Source: Takakia lepidozioides (taxonomy: Eukaryota; Streptophyta; Takakiopsida; Takakiales; Takakiaceae). Taken from it: 64,000 nt of DNA. Shown one piece after another: positions 10,570 through 22,091 of the stretch (the stretch's first letter is position 1; every line of letters starts with the position of its first letter). A program made the translations under genes and the position numbers. The notes under the pieces were generated by a model. The model saw only the letters and a list, made by a program, of their open reading frames with translations, was not told where the DNA came from and did no database searches. The DNA is taken from the NCBI GenBank assembly GCA_030704615.1, contig CM060731.1, positions 70,164,756 to 70,228,755 on the forward strand, given 5' to 3'.

Positions 10570-11370
10570 CCACCTGGAAGTGACATGGAAGGTCCATGGT
10601 CCAGCTTGTAGGGTTTGTCGTTCTAAACACCGCCCTGGTGGACATGTATGTTGAATGCGGGAGCATTGAAGATGTGAAGGTAGTGTTCGACTGTGGCTCA
10701 ACGAGTTGTGGTGTCGTGGAGTGCGATGATCGCATTGGCAACAAGGCAAGGATGTATGCATGATTTGTGCAGAGGCAGTGATAGCTGAAGGAGCAGGATA
10801 GAGTGTGGGTCCATATTCATCCAAGAGGGTCGGATTTCAAGCTCCAGATTACCTATGGATCCTTGTGGAAGGATAGCTACAAGAAACCTCCATGGGTACA
10901 TGGTCAGCTGGAAGCGGCAGCTGTAGCGGCACAGTTGATAAAATCAGGCACCTCAACCATGACCACAGCTTCTGGAAGAGGATCAAGAGAGGGAGTCCAC
11001 AATGCCTCTTCTGGCACTTATGGGCATGTGAAGATGCTTTATGAGGCAGGCAGACTGAAAGAGGCTCTACAAATTTTAAACAGATGCATTTTAGCAGATA
11101 TAGATACGTATGTGTGTCTCTTGCATAAGTGCATCAAGATGAAAGGCCTAGAAGTTGGAAAGCAGGTGCACACTCACTTTGTCCAAAGTGGATTCACGCC
11201 GAACGTTTTTCTACTCAACAACCTTGTCAACATGTATGTTAAGGGGAGCATCATGGATGATCACCAAGTGCTCAACACAGAATGCCTCAACGATCTTTAA
11301 TCACGTGGAATATAATGTTGGCAGGATTACCGTGGTACGAATGCTTTGGAGGCCTGTGAGCAAATGAAAA
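10570..11370 (+). pseudogene. Relic of a PDF-motif/PPR gene related to the 27.5-kb gene
   Basis: Two joined pieces. At 10605-10745 the translation, with frame changes, reads NTALVDMYVECGSIEDVKVV and a remnant of VVSWSAMIA, which is the middle of a PPR triplet. From about 10803 a second piece starts over with an N-terminal region: VWVHIHPRGSDFK, then SLWKDSYKKPPWVHGQLEAA (a degenerate PDF-type motif), then GRLKEALQILN and TYVCLLHKCIKMKGLEVGKQ, the first PPRs. It is closely parallel to the start of the PPR gene at 27.5 kb. The frame stops at 11300, and recognisable codons (LITWNIMLAG) fade out by 11370, where a hairpin array begins. It is dead: no E or DYW region follows. Confidence 0.8.
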
Positions 11371-11379
11371 ATAATAAAA

Positions 11380-11515
11380 AGTTTGTGATTTCCAGATTTG
11401 ACAGTCCCAAATTTACTAAAATAAAATAAAACAAAACAAAAATTAGCTTTGGCGATCCCAAATTTAATTTAAAAAATAAACATTAAAATTTAAAAAAAAA
11501 AACAGGGGACAGTGG
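11380..11515. repeat. Hairpin-repeat array remnant, GGGACCGCC-arm family
   Basis: Decayed units with TTTGACAGTCCC and TTGGCGATCCC arms and A/T-rich linkers (AAATAAAATAAAACAAAAC). It directly abuts the 3' end of the PPR relic, so the element that brought it may have truncated that gene. Confidence 0.5.
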
Positions 11516-12049
11516 CCCTGCATTGATTTATTGATGAGTATTGAGGGAAAAAAATTAAAACCCTGATTGGCCTAAGGTCGCCATAAGGTCTAAACACACG
11601 ACAAGCGTGACGGATTCTCTGACGATCAGTGACAAGTAGCAAAGCTAAGCATAGGCAGCACGATCCCGGAAGAATTCCAAGATCAGGCGTGCTTACAAGA
11701 ACAATTCAACCTAGAGCATGACCTAGGTTCACGAGTACCAAACTAACATATTAACTGTAGTGGGAGACGAAAGAACAGTGGACTCTCAAAATAAAGACTT
11801 GGGATCTGTGAAAACAATTGAAGAACATGATTAAGGTAGGAATCTATCTAAGATAGGAGAGCCTTGTTTTCGTTGAGGCCCTCATGTGCTTCCAGTTGTA
11901 ATCAGTTTTGTCGAATTCTGGTGAAACGGAAGAGGAGAGTTCGTTTTTCCCTCCATTGAACATGTAACTGTCTTGGCCACTCACAGAAGTCAGGTCCAGA
12001 GCAGGTACAGATGACCCCCCTCTGCCCCATGTGGACAATAATAAAATTT

Positions 12050-12220
12050 GGGACAGCCTACTCAAGCAATCCCGAATTTTAATAAAATAAAATAAAATAA
12101 TAATCGGACCGCTAGCTCTGCGGCCCTGAATTTAATAATAAATAAATAAAAATTATGACCGCCAGCTCTGATGATCCCAAATTTAATAAAAATAAAAAAT
12201 ATAATAAAAATTGGGATTAT
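12050..12220. repeat. Hairpin-repeat array remnant, GGGACCGCC-arm family
   Basis: Three to four units with CGGACCGCTAGCTCTGCGGC-like and GACCGCCAGCTCTGATGATC-like palindromes, separated by AATAAAATAAAATAA-type linkers. The arms are partly decayed. Confidence 0.55.
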
Positions 12221-14450
12221 GTAATATACACAAGTGACGTCAGATTATGTTAGGTTTGACACTAACGTGGGCTTGCATCAGATAGGTTTTATATAAAAAA
12301 TAGCTAAAAATATAGGAGACAATATAAATATGTTACATCAGGGAATGACAATGTCTATTGTCCACGACTGGTCCTTCCGCCTCATTGGAAGCCATCTTTG
12401 CCTCTGCCAGTGGTATTTTTGCCAGGATTGACATTGGTCTTCCCCATATGCTGAGGGACAGACCCTTCATTGTGCTGCCGCTTGTAGCTGTTGAACAGCG
12501 GTCTGGGGAGACTTGTAGTACAAAAAAAGGTGCGCTGAAACATTTTATGGAATCCCAAAGTTAGTATTGTAGACATTACACTGCCGCAGCAGAAGCGAAA
12601 GAAGACAGCATAATATCTGGCTAGCCCTAGACTTAAACATATATAGCTAATACAAACATCTTTCTCATTGTTATTCGGCCTTTGGTTCAGCGCTGCTATG
12701 CTTTGATGTGGATCGCGTAGCCACTTTGTTATCCATGACATCCACTGTTGTACATCGCACGAGTTAGTCTTTAGTAGCATGGTGAGCCTTGATCTCAATC
12801 CCCACTATGTGCATGTCACTACTAAGACTTCGATTTCTAACTTTGCATCATACCAACAGTAAACAACCATCTTCAAAATTCCATAACTCTTTGCTGGTAG
12901 TTTATTTTGACCTAGATCCAAAGAGTTGCGCCCTACTCTCATAGTCTATGTACATTGTTTTTTCCCAAATTTTTATTTTTTTCGCAGCATTTTTATTATG
13001 TCCACTTAGAGACTTGGGATCTCAGTAGAAACTGAAAAAGAGAATAAGCCACTCAGTAGGTTAAAGATCACACTACCATGAATACAAGTTCCTTCATCAA
13101 AATCTCTCAACCACAACAAATGAAAATAGATTGCGATTGCACAAGAATTGTTGCCAACATTGCAACTTCACTTAGAAAATTCAGCCAAGTACATGCTTTA
13201 TTCTTCCCTTGTACTCACGTCTCTCATGACTGCTCTCCAGTACGCCTCAGCCTTTCTCTCTGTGCACTTCCCTTAGCATCTCCATCATCTCTCTATTAAT
13301 TCGATCAACCCTTCGTCCTCTCCCTTCACAGTTATATCCACCTTCATTCTATGGTATCCCTTCACACCTCATCTCTTTCCTACATTGTATCTGGAAAAAA
13401 AACACTTAGGTGGTTGATCATGTACCACACTAAGTGGTCAAATCACGCTATACTCCCAATGCACCCGAATGGTGCTCCACCAGGTTTGCAGTTGCACTTT
13501 ATGTAGGGCATGTGCCAATTCCAGAGCTGACTCTTGTGATTTTTTGACCTTATAGAACCTGTAGGTAAATTATTCTTGGTTCGAAGGGTCAAATTATCCC
13601 CTTTATCACAAAGCTTATAATAGAAAATTTTCAAGGGCCATACAACAACAATAGGTTTTTTTTTTAACCTCTGAAATCCATCAACAACATCTTGTACTGG
13701 GCCTGTTGCGTTCAGCCTAAGAAATATTATCCCATTTCACCCACATCTCAATTGAGATGGGTGCGAGTAGGTTGATGTTGGCTTGCAGATGCCACATCAT
13801 ATGCTCATTATTGGCCACTTCGAATTCAACGGCACGCAGTGACATTCAGGGAACGAATTGTTGATTACTCGGAGTAGCCCCAATGGCTCTTTCCTGCTCC
13901 ACCTAAAAAATCTCCACATGCTCACAAAAATATTTCACAACACTTTTGATTTCAAGTAGATTCATGTGATCCAAAATTGGGTGATTAGTTACTGAAGAGA
14001 TAAACTCCTACTTAGTAATAGTGGAGGATTTTGAGTAGAGGGGGTCTACTCATCTTCAGGGTTAGCCAAACACAAGGCTGCCTCAATTGTCTCTTTTTTT
14101 TGCTCTCAATAAGTCATTTATTTGGCATCTTCTTCAAGAATAGTAGCTAGACGTGCGTGATAATCCTTGAGTCTGGCCATGAGTCTGGCCACATACTTCC
14201 CATTCTTGTTTGCAGACAAGGAAAGCTTTATCCAGTCTTCTAAAGCCAGGGTTTCAAGCAACAAAAGTGGGTTATCATCATCTGATTCTAAGCTGTGGTA
14301 TCCAGTGCTTGAACAGTAGCATGGAAGAACAATAGTCATGTGGTGTAAATAAACTATTAAAAAATTATCATATCAACTAGATAACTAGTATATATTTCAG
14401 AGGTTTGATTAGGATTAATTAGTTTCAATATCCTCTGAAAAATTTGTTTA
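12221..14450. other. Intergenic, nothing recognised
   Basis: Opposed frames of up to 138 codons at 12.36-12.80 kb and shorter ones elsewhere show no family signature. A few ACGTCA-type boxes follow the array at 12.23-12.28 kb. No gene called. Confidence 0.5.
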
Positions 14451-14454
14451 AATA

Positions 14455-14790
14455 TTAAAATTGGACCACGAATGCTGACGGTCCTATATAATTTTAAAAT
14501 ATTTAAATTAATTTATTAGCGTTAGTACTAGCAATACCGTCATAATTAAAAAAAACTTTAAATTCGGGACCGCCATATTTGGCGGTCCTGATTTTTAAAA
14601 ATATATAGATTAATCAATTTAATAGATTGAGATCACTAATTCTGGTTGTCTTGAACTATTAAGGTAATATTTAATAAATCAGGACGGACCTTTGGCGGTC
14701 CAGATTTTTAAGAAATTATTTAATAAAGTTGGGACCGCAAGCTCTGGTTGGTGGTCATGATTTTTTTAAAATATTTAATAAATAAGGCCC
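14455..14790. repeat. Hairpin-repeat array, GGGACCGCC-arm family
   Basis: About six units. The clearest is GGGACCGCCATATTTGGCGG followed by TCC, a 10-base stem with a four-base centre. Linkers are A/T-rich (AATATTTAATAAAT). Other units are decayed, for instance GACGGTCC or CTTTGGCGGTCC half-sites. Confidence 0.65.
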
Positions 14791-14844
14791 GCGGGTGGAG
14801 CAAATGTCTTGTTGGGGCATTGATCATGTCCAATTTCGCCTCCA

Positions 14845-15901
14845 TCATTTTGAGCACCATGAGTCGAATTCATCATCAAGTCTTCCTCCGATACATGGCC
14901 ATGTTTGTCTTTTCGTGCCTTGGAGCGCGGTGGATTCCCAAATATTTGAAGATTTGCTTACTGCTAAGCTGAGGGACTGTTTTGCCTTGCAATATGACCG
15001 AGATATTAACATCTTTTGTTTTCCCGCCTGTAAACTTCCTTGCCCAAACTCGACATTTAGCAATACATAATTCCATGCCAGCCCAGTCAACCCACTCACT
15101 TTCAATTGTTGTCATATTTTGGATATCCTCGATGATGCTTGCGAGCTGTAGCTTGTCGTCCACATAATCTGCACCAGTCACATCGATGGGAATCATCACC
15201 TGCTCAAGGGTCCCTCCTCCCGATCCGTGTCTTTGACTAGAGCAAAAGTAAGTGAACTAATGGTATTACCTGGAGCCACATCCCTTGTAATGATGATTCC
15301 CCTGGAAGACCTTCCTCCCCCGACAAGTTTAACTTTGTTCCTGACCCCCGTTTTGATCCAAAGTTTCTTGAGAGTAGAATCCGCCGGCGTAAGGTTAATG
15401 ATCAATTTTATTTAACCAATTAGGATGGAGGTAAACGCTCCCGAGAATCCATCATCAGGACGAAAATATCCGTGTGCTTCCTGGCAGAGTGTTCAAGACA
15501 ATAAGCCAAGTTGAAGTTTCCGTCCAAGCACCTAGGTTTACCTCCAATTGCATGATGGATTTCAGCGAGTGGTTTTCTACTGGTTCATGATGGGCTGTGG
15601 CCACAATGAGCTTGGACAATTTTTTGAAAATGACCCGCAACATGGTGATGGGAAATAAGTTTCCAAGGTTTGTGACATCGACTTTCCCTGGCTTGGGGAT
15701 GGAAGTAACCAACTTGATTTTGTAAGATGAGAAAATCTTATCATGAAAATTTTGGAACTCAAATATCATGAGGAGCCACTTCAAGATGGGTCGACGCGCA
15801 CAAGCTCTCAATATCTTGTAAGTCATTTGATCATATCCGGGCCCCCGATTGCAATTACATTCCAAAATGACTTTTAAGTTTGCTAGCTCCGAAATGTGCA
15901 C
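14845..15901 (-). mobile_element. LINE-type reverse transcriptase relic
   Basis: Read 15901 to 14845 on the minus strand in shifting frames, the order of motifs is that of a non-LTR reverse transcriptase. GPGYDQMTYKILR comes first, then LVTSIPKPGKVDVTNLGNLF with PITMLRVIFKKLSKL. Next is RDVAPGNTISSLTFALV, equivalent to the RGxRQGDPLSPLLF box. Then comes the catalytic YVDD in GADYVDDKLQLA, and finally KYLGI. Stops and frameshifts separate these pieces, and endonuclease and RNase H parts were not seen. It is inactive. The superfamily is well supported; the clade cannot be told. Confidence 0.82.
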
Positions 15902-16003
15902 CTCCGAATCTTCCTAATCAACAAACGACAATGAGACCGCCTGATTGAGAGTTGGTTCTGGGTAAATCCGAAAAGGGCCATTCCACATAATGGTCGCATT
16001 TGT

Positions 16004-16330
16004 CAAGGTAATTTACTAGTAGTGTGAAACTGATTAATAAATAACTAGTCTCTATATTGATACTTGGGCTTGAATACCCAAGTGTCAATCCAAATATCAA
16101 GATATTTGTTTGGGCCCTGGACGTGGTTTATCTTCACGCCAGACGCGGAGAGGCTCATCTATCTCGAGTTGAGCCTCCCGCATCGGCTATGGCGTAGTAA
16201 TGCGATTTCCCCAGGGCTTTGGGGTGTGCTTGGCTCAACTCCTATTTATGACTGGAAGCATATTTATCTAATTACTTGAGAGAAATGATTCTCATGCTTG
16301 TGAGTGCAAGGTATGAAACTTAGGTTAGCG
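16004..16330 (+). repeat. Dispersed ~300-bp repeat, copy 1
   Basis: It shares with 60130-60460 (opposite orientation) a long run of matching phrases: an ACTAGT.GTGTGAAA start, CCCAAGTGTCAATCC, GGGCCCTGG, TTATCTTCACG, GGCTCATCT.TCTCGA.TTGAGCC, and CTTGGCTC near the end. The phrase GGCTCATCT-x-TCTCGA-x-TTGAGCC is itself an inverted repeat. I recognise no coding content; it may be an LTR or a non-autonomous element. Confidence 0.65.
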
Positions 16331-17849
16331 CTTGTTGTTTGTGTGCACGAAGATTATGAGAGAAAGTTGATACTTAGCCCAGTAATCTCTAGTTAGTTCA
16401 AGTATGAAGAAAAACCGTGGTTTGTTTCTGCAAAACCGAAGGGCAGTAGTGCGGCATGAAGGCGCTTATGCATATGGTGGTTTAAGTCACTCTGGTGTGG
16501 ATGTTTGTGGACCATGCGGGGCGTGTTGTTGTCACTGTGACATTGGAAAAAGAGCGACTGTTAAACGAAGCAGAGACTTCACTCAAGAAATGCAGGTATT
16601 GAAATGATAGTGGGTGTCTACGCATTCGCTCAATAATTGTGGTGTATGACATCGTGATCAGCCAACGTAGAAAGGTACTGAAGTGACCAGTTTCTACTCA
16701 TTTTTGGGCACCGGTTGGGATCAAGGACTATGCACGGATGCCTATAGTAACCATTACTTCCAGAATACCTATATGCAGGTAATGTGTTATTTGTGGGGCA
16801 GAGATATGATGAAGGCTGCTCTTGCAATATCCCTTACTCGCTCCATTCAGGGACGTTATCTTGCAGGTCTGCTTACTTTACGGTGGTGCGAGTGAGGAGC
16901 TGCGAACGTTGAGATGGATCCATGGAGGTACAAAATACCACGGATGGCTAAATTTTCAACTCCACAGGCAAATGTATAAATATATAGTGTTTTTGGTGTT
17001 GGACTGATCATTATGTGCGCTAGTATGGAGTGAGATCAAACCGGCTCTAGCTAGTGCAAAGTTGATCGGCGGAAGGCAGGTCGTTAGCCGAGCTTGGGGC
17101 TAATTGGCCGTCATAAACAACACCCAACTGTGCTTGTGGTCAATCATCCGCTTGAAGGTGATGAACATGGCATGTGTAGATTCACTGGCAACGACATAGA
17201 TGTGATTTTGATATGAAATCGTAGAGGGTTGATAACGTTGAAATTGTTGGCTGGCTGAAAGATCGCCGCGGGTAGTTGGTTGGATCATGAAGCAGCGGCA
17301 AGTAGGTCACATGTGTGGGCAGTGGGCAATTTACATCTTGCTGGATACTGTGCTTCGATTGTAAGAGAGAGCCATGATCCCATATATCATGCATATGGCT
17401 GAAGACGCATGAGATATGATCAGGTTGGCAAGTGCATCAAATGGAGACGGAACAGTGAAAGTGGAGGGAGATGAGCGAGGAGAGACTAGGTGCTCTCGAG
17501 AACTCATGGAATCGCTAGATAGTGACGTTCTTGAGCCCTACTTCAACTACCCGCAAACAAACCTGCAGCCGTTGCAGCCAAACCATGTTGAATGAAACCA
17601 GCAATGTCTAGTTTGTGAGCTGCCAAGGATTTGTCACTTTCTTCACGAACGTTTTGAGCTACCATCCATATTAGTCTGCATTTGCACCCATGACAGTGAC
17701 GGCGAGGGATTTCTATATTGCTAGCTTCACGAAGGGAAAGTATTTTCCACTGTAGAGCAAATTTAAAAGAGATAGAGAGATCGACGCTTGGTCTTGACTC
17801 TATTGTATTAGGTGGACCGTGACTGCACAGGTTGATCTAAAAACTTACT
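16331..17849. other. Intergenic, nothing recognised
   Basis: Short frames on both strands, none with a recognisable domain. Confidence 0.5.
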
Positions 17850-17919
17850 ATTAATATTTTATTGATTTAAATTATTTAAAAAAAATTAACAATTTAGCTA
17901 CAACATGTGAGTTTTGGAT

Positions 17920-18215
17920 TTTGAATTTTGTATATTCTTCAATTCGCCGCAACTGCCAAAATTTGATAATCAGGGCTATTAAAAAAATTTAATTACATGC
18001 GACGCCCAAATATTAATATTTTTAATATTTTTTGATGAGTTGTGACAACTATTTTTAAGATTTTACATAAAATTGGTGCGACCGCCAATTCTGATGGTTG
18101 CACCAATTAACAAAAAATTATGTCCGACCACAAGAATTAGCAGTCACCCCATTTTTTTTTAATTTTTTTAATTTTTTATTGTTTTTCAAAAATTGGTGCG
18201 ATCGCCAAATCGACC
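17920..18215. repeat. Hairpin-repeat array, GCGACCGCC-arm family
   Basis: Decayed units such as GGTGCGACCGCCAATTCTGA facing TGGTTGCACC, and GGTGCGATCGCCAAATCGAC, with A/T-rich linkers. The outer arms extend to AATTGGTGCGACC, the same wording as the first unit of the hAT array at 40.28 kb (AATTGGTGCGACCTCC). Confidence 0.55.
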
Positions 18216-18345
18216 ATTGTCCTCTTGATTCATGTTTAATTTGTGTCATCTCTTGTCCCCAATCTGGTCCTTGCTTTCTCCTTCTTCAAAAAAATAAAAA
18301 TATGCCGTAGGAAGCGTAAATTATGGTGTCTCTTGACCCCAAGGG

Positions 18346-18452
18346 CTAGTGCCTTCCACGGGAAGGTGGACACCTTTGTGACACACTCGGTGGATTGAAC
18401 CCACACCCACTTCCAAGGTGGTATGTGCCCACTGGGCTACAACTTGGTTGTC
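18346..18452 (-). repeat. tRNA-derived SINE head
   Basis: On the minus strand an A-box-like TAGCCCAGTGGGC (18427-18439) is followed about 35 bases later by a B-box GGTTCAATCC (18392-18401), the internal RNA polymerase III promoter of a tRNA. The flanks do not pair as an acceptor stem, and the unit continues into non-tRNA sequence. It is therefore a SINE rather than a working tRNA gene. Confidence 0.6.
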
Positions 18453-19906
18453 CATTGGAATTATTCTACTATAATTGGGATATGGTTTAACTATCCCACC
18501 CTTCTCTTTTGCTGCTTAACTTAGACCAAAGCAAGTTGTGAAACTTGTTGAGAATCTTCCTTCGTTGGATTTGTTCATTCAGAAGGGTTTATCTCAAGAA
18601 TTAGTGATGACTACCCTCTTACACGGCTCTACACTTAATCGTCAGTCAGGAATCTTTGGAACCGTGGCTTGGGATTGTGTAGGGTTGTGAATCCTTATGA
18701 TGACCTGATGAGTTGTAGGCACCTATATGATAAATAAACAACAAAGATGCTCCTTTTGTTTGTTTGATGTTGAGCAGTGGAGTGTGTGAGAAAGAGCTAG
18801 AGAGATGTTAAGTCGCATAGACATTTCGGACCACTGAGACTGGCCATGGGATGGTTGGACCAATTTATTGAATGCGCTAGGAATGAGGAAATATGAACCT
18901 GCTTTTGAGATATGGAAACTCTCTTCATGAGAGCTTATTCATATCTTGTGCAAGCTAGCTCCATTGCATGTGCCTAGATATATTGATGGAAAAAGATCCG
19001 TATGACATTCGGCCATTGGACACATCCACAACATTGGTGAGAGGAGCAAAGTACTTGTTAGTCATGAGACTGCTGGAGAAGACAAAATGCAGTTGGGGTT
19101 GGTGTGTTAGTCTTCGGATGGATCAGACTGCGATCAATGTGTCGTAGACTGCTCGACAGGTGGTCTTCATGACATGGAGAGCTCTGAGCCCATGATGGAG
19201 CTAGCCAATCAACCAACATATGAACCATTGAGAACAGAAAGGTCCATGTGCCACAAAACGTTGACACTATCAAATAAGTATCATGTGGTGGTTGACCTTC
19301 TCGGCAATAAATTGTTCACAAAAGGTGCTTGATCCAATGAATATTGGTGTTCCGGGACTTTAACAAAGTCTTAGCTACAGAATACATCTTGCAACCACTA
19401 TTCGGTTGCAGTGAATCATTTCACCTGAAGACTGCTAATGTTGTAGGCTGGAGTAAGGAATGAATTTTGGGAGAGTGTTGAATTGGGGCTGTCACAACCC
19501 CAATGACAGGTATGCATATGTACATATTTTGAGAAGGAAGCCAGCCTCAAGACTTACTTGCAATTCTCAAGAGAGAAAAAGTAACCCTCAAAGAAAGCCA
19601 GAATCCTTCAAGATGACAGACTGTTGAGACTCTGGAGGAGGCCAGACCCAATTACCAGAATTCATTGAATTCCTGAGTAGAATTTTTAGTTAAAACCTAT
19701 GGAGAAAGATGGGTATTCAAGATAGAATGACTAGTGTACACGAGCCTATTGATATGGACTTGTGGAACAACAATCCAGTGTACATTCTTTGTACGCTTTT
19801 AATGTATAAGCAATTATATTAGCAAATAATTGTAAGCAACCACACCTTGCGCCCTTTAGTCATCAGATCACAATAAATCCTACTATGTAGGACCGACCTG
19901 ATGCGT
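18453..19906. other. Intergenic, nothing recognised
   Basis: No conserved reading frame, RNA or repeat recognised. Confidence 0.5.
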
Positions 19907-20075
19907 AGGAGTACCCAAGTGAAGATCAGACAGTCTGTAAGAGTACGCAAGTGAAGATCAGACAGTCGATAAGAGTACGAAAGCGAAGATCAGACAGTCT
20001 ATGAGAGTACCCAAGTGAAGATCAGACAGTCTAGCAAGTGATCAGAGTCTATAAGAGTACGCAAGTAACACTTGA
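19907..20075. repeat. 32-bp minisatellite
   Basis: About four units of 32 bases built on GAGTACGCAAGTGAAGATCA followed by GACAGTCTATAA, starting near 19908, plus a shortened unit at the end. Units differ at a few positions. Confidence 0.85.
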
Positions 20076-22091
20076 AGAACGTTCTTCAAGTGAAGCGCCC
20101 TTATATAGTCCGAGGCTAAAAGCTTAGTTTCTACTTCTATTTTAGCTTTACTTTTTAAGCGAATACTAATTAGGTAACTTACGACCTTCTGCAAAATCAT
20201 ATTTTCCCAGAAAAACACACACAGTCTATGGCTCCATTAACTAGACCGCCTCCTGCTTGTCATAGTTGTAATACAGTGGCTACTTCCGATATCATTCTTG
20301 TGCTCCAACATCTGCCAAATAAGATTGACCTCCTATTTGTCTGTAGTCTGTACATCTACAACTGTGGCGCATTCTTTACAAATAACTGCACAAATGTTCC
20401 GGTAAGCCACTTTTTAGAAGTGCGGTGGCAAACAGGTCACTCCAGAGTAGCACCCAACTCAAAGAACAAAGCTAATTTACAAGTCAAGTTGGAGAAGTAC
20501 AAAAGATCTCGGTAGCAATTTTCCTTTACAGAAGCCTAATAAACAAGCAACCCGCTTGCAAACCCTACACCACATGCTTGGGGATACATGCAAGCCCTAC
20601 CTTTTTAGGAGGGTTTTATGCATTTCCTACCAACTTTTTGTCATTATGTGATTATCGGTCCCTTCGGACGAGAATCCATCATCTATCCATCCCTCCATAT
20701 CCTTTCCGAAATATTGGCTCCTCAAAATGTGGTATATGCTCAGAACTTGTCTAAGCATAGACCCAGACTGGGAAGGCAGGGCCAAAAATTACAAATGACC
20801 TACAGATAAAAACTATTTGCGGGAATATCATTAAACTCTCATACACAACCATACAACATCTTGCAAGTCAACAAGCCCATCTCCAAAAGTCCTGCGGTCT
20901 GGTACACGAACCTTAGGTGGCATGGGGCAGACCAAGGCCATAATTGTTCTTGCCTGCTGCATGGACAGTGATCCAAGGAAACACACATCTATGCATTGGC
21001 AACCCATCTCATTAAGACAAAGTCAATACAGCTTTGATGCACCACCAGCTGTCTAAGGCTCTTTTGAACCAGATGTACGTCCTCATTTAAACTTGATAAT
21101 CAAAGGACAAGTTTCTTTCTCATGCTACCTCCAAAATTAGTGATGTCAGGATGAAAATACAGTTCTTTTCCACGGAAGTGAAGAAGCGCACTTGCAGGAG
21201 AATCAATCACTTCTTATATATCAATGCATTCATACTTTTTTCACGCATGTAATCTCCCTTCACACGCTCCCTTCTCCTGCTCTGTCCCAGTCAGGTATCA
21301 AATTTTGGACCAGAAAATATCAGACCTGGTGGACTACGTATTCAGCTGCATCTCCTTTTAAAATCTTCACTATCTCAGCCCTTCAAATTTAATATATGTA
21401 TGGCCTAACACAACCTCGCTGCACTGTCACATACAAAAAGGCATAATGAAGAGATGCACTACTGGGAGCTTCCTATAGGTGGCCAGTTTTTAACAAACCT
21501 TACTAAATGTCTACAACCCTAGTCCACGGTCATCTGCAGGATCATCAACTGGAACCTAGTCTTATGAATATGCACCGTGGCTTTCTTGTGCGTTCTTTCT
21601 TGCGCCAATGAGAGAAGAGACAAAAATTTAGGACACAAGTAGCATGGGGGACAGGCAGTATGAGAAAACAAAAGAGAAAGACCAATATGAGCGTAAGCGG
21701 TAGACATGTCCTAGGATGGTTACGGAATATTGGATGGGTAGAGAAATATGGCTACAGATGACATAAGGATTGCGTAACAAATCATTGGACAGCAAACAAC
21801 CATACATACCTGTCTTTGCCAGTTCATCAGATATACAAAGAGCACCCCCTGTGCAGAACCCTCGCGCTATATAAGAAAACTCTCTCTGCTGGAGCATATC
21901 ACAGTTTCAGAGTTTCCACCTCCTGGTGGGTAGACCCCACAATTGGCTCTTGAAGAGTTGATATGTCATAGTGGGAATGCTGTCAACAGTACGTCATTGC
22001 CAACATTCTCAGGGAATGGTGAAAGAACCAACAAGCTACATAAATTCAATGGAGGAGGCAAGACAATCACACCTTACAGAAAAACATCATT
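20076..22091. other. 3' flank of the PPR1 gene, nothing recognised
   Basis: Short frames only. The DNA just below 22092 should hold the PPR1 3' untranslated region; I cannot place a polyadenylation site with confidence. Confidence 0.5.

Noticed and set aside
12358-12798. Opposed 68- and 138-codon frames
   Set aside because: No recognisable domain and no exon structure.
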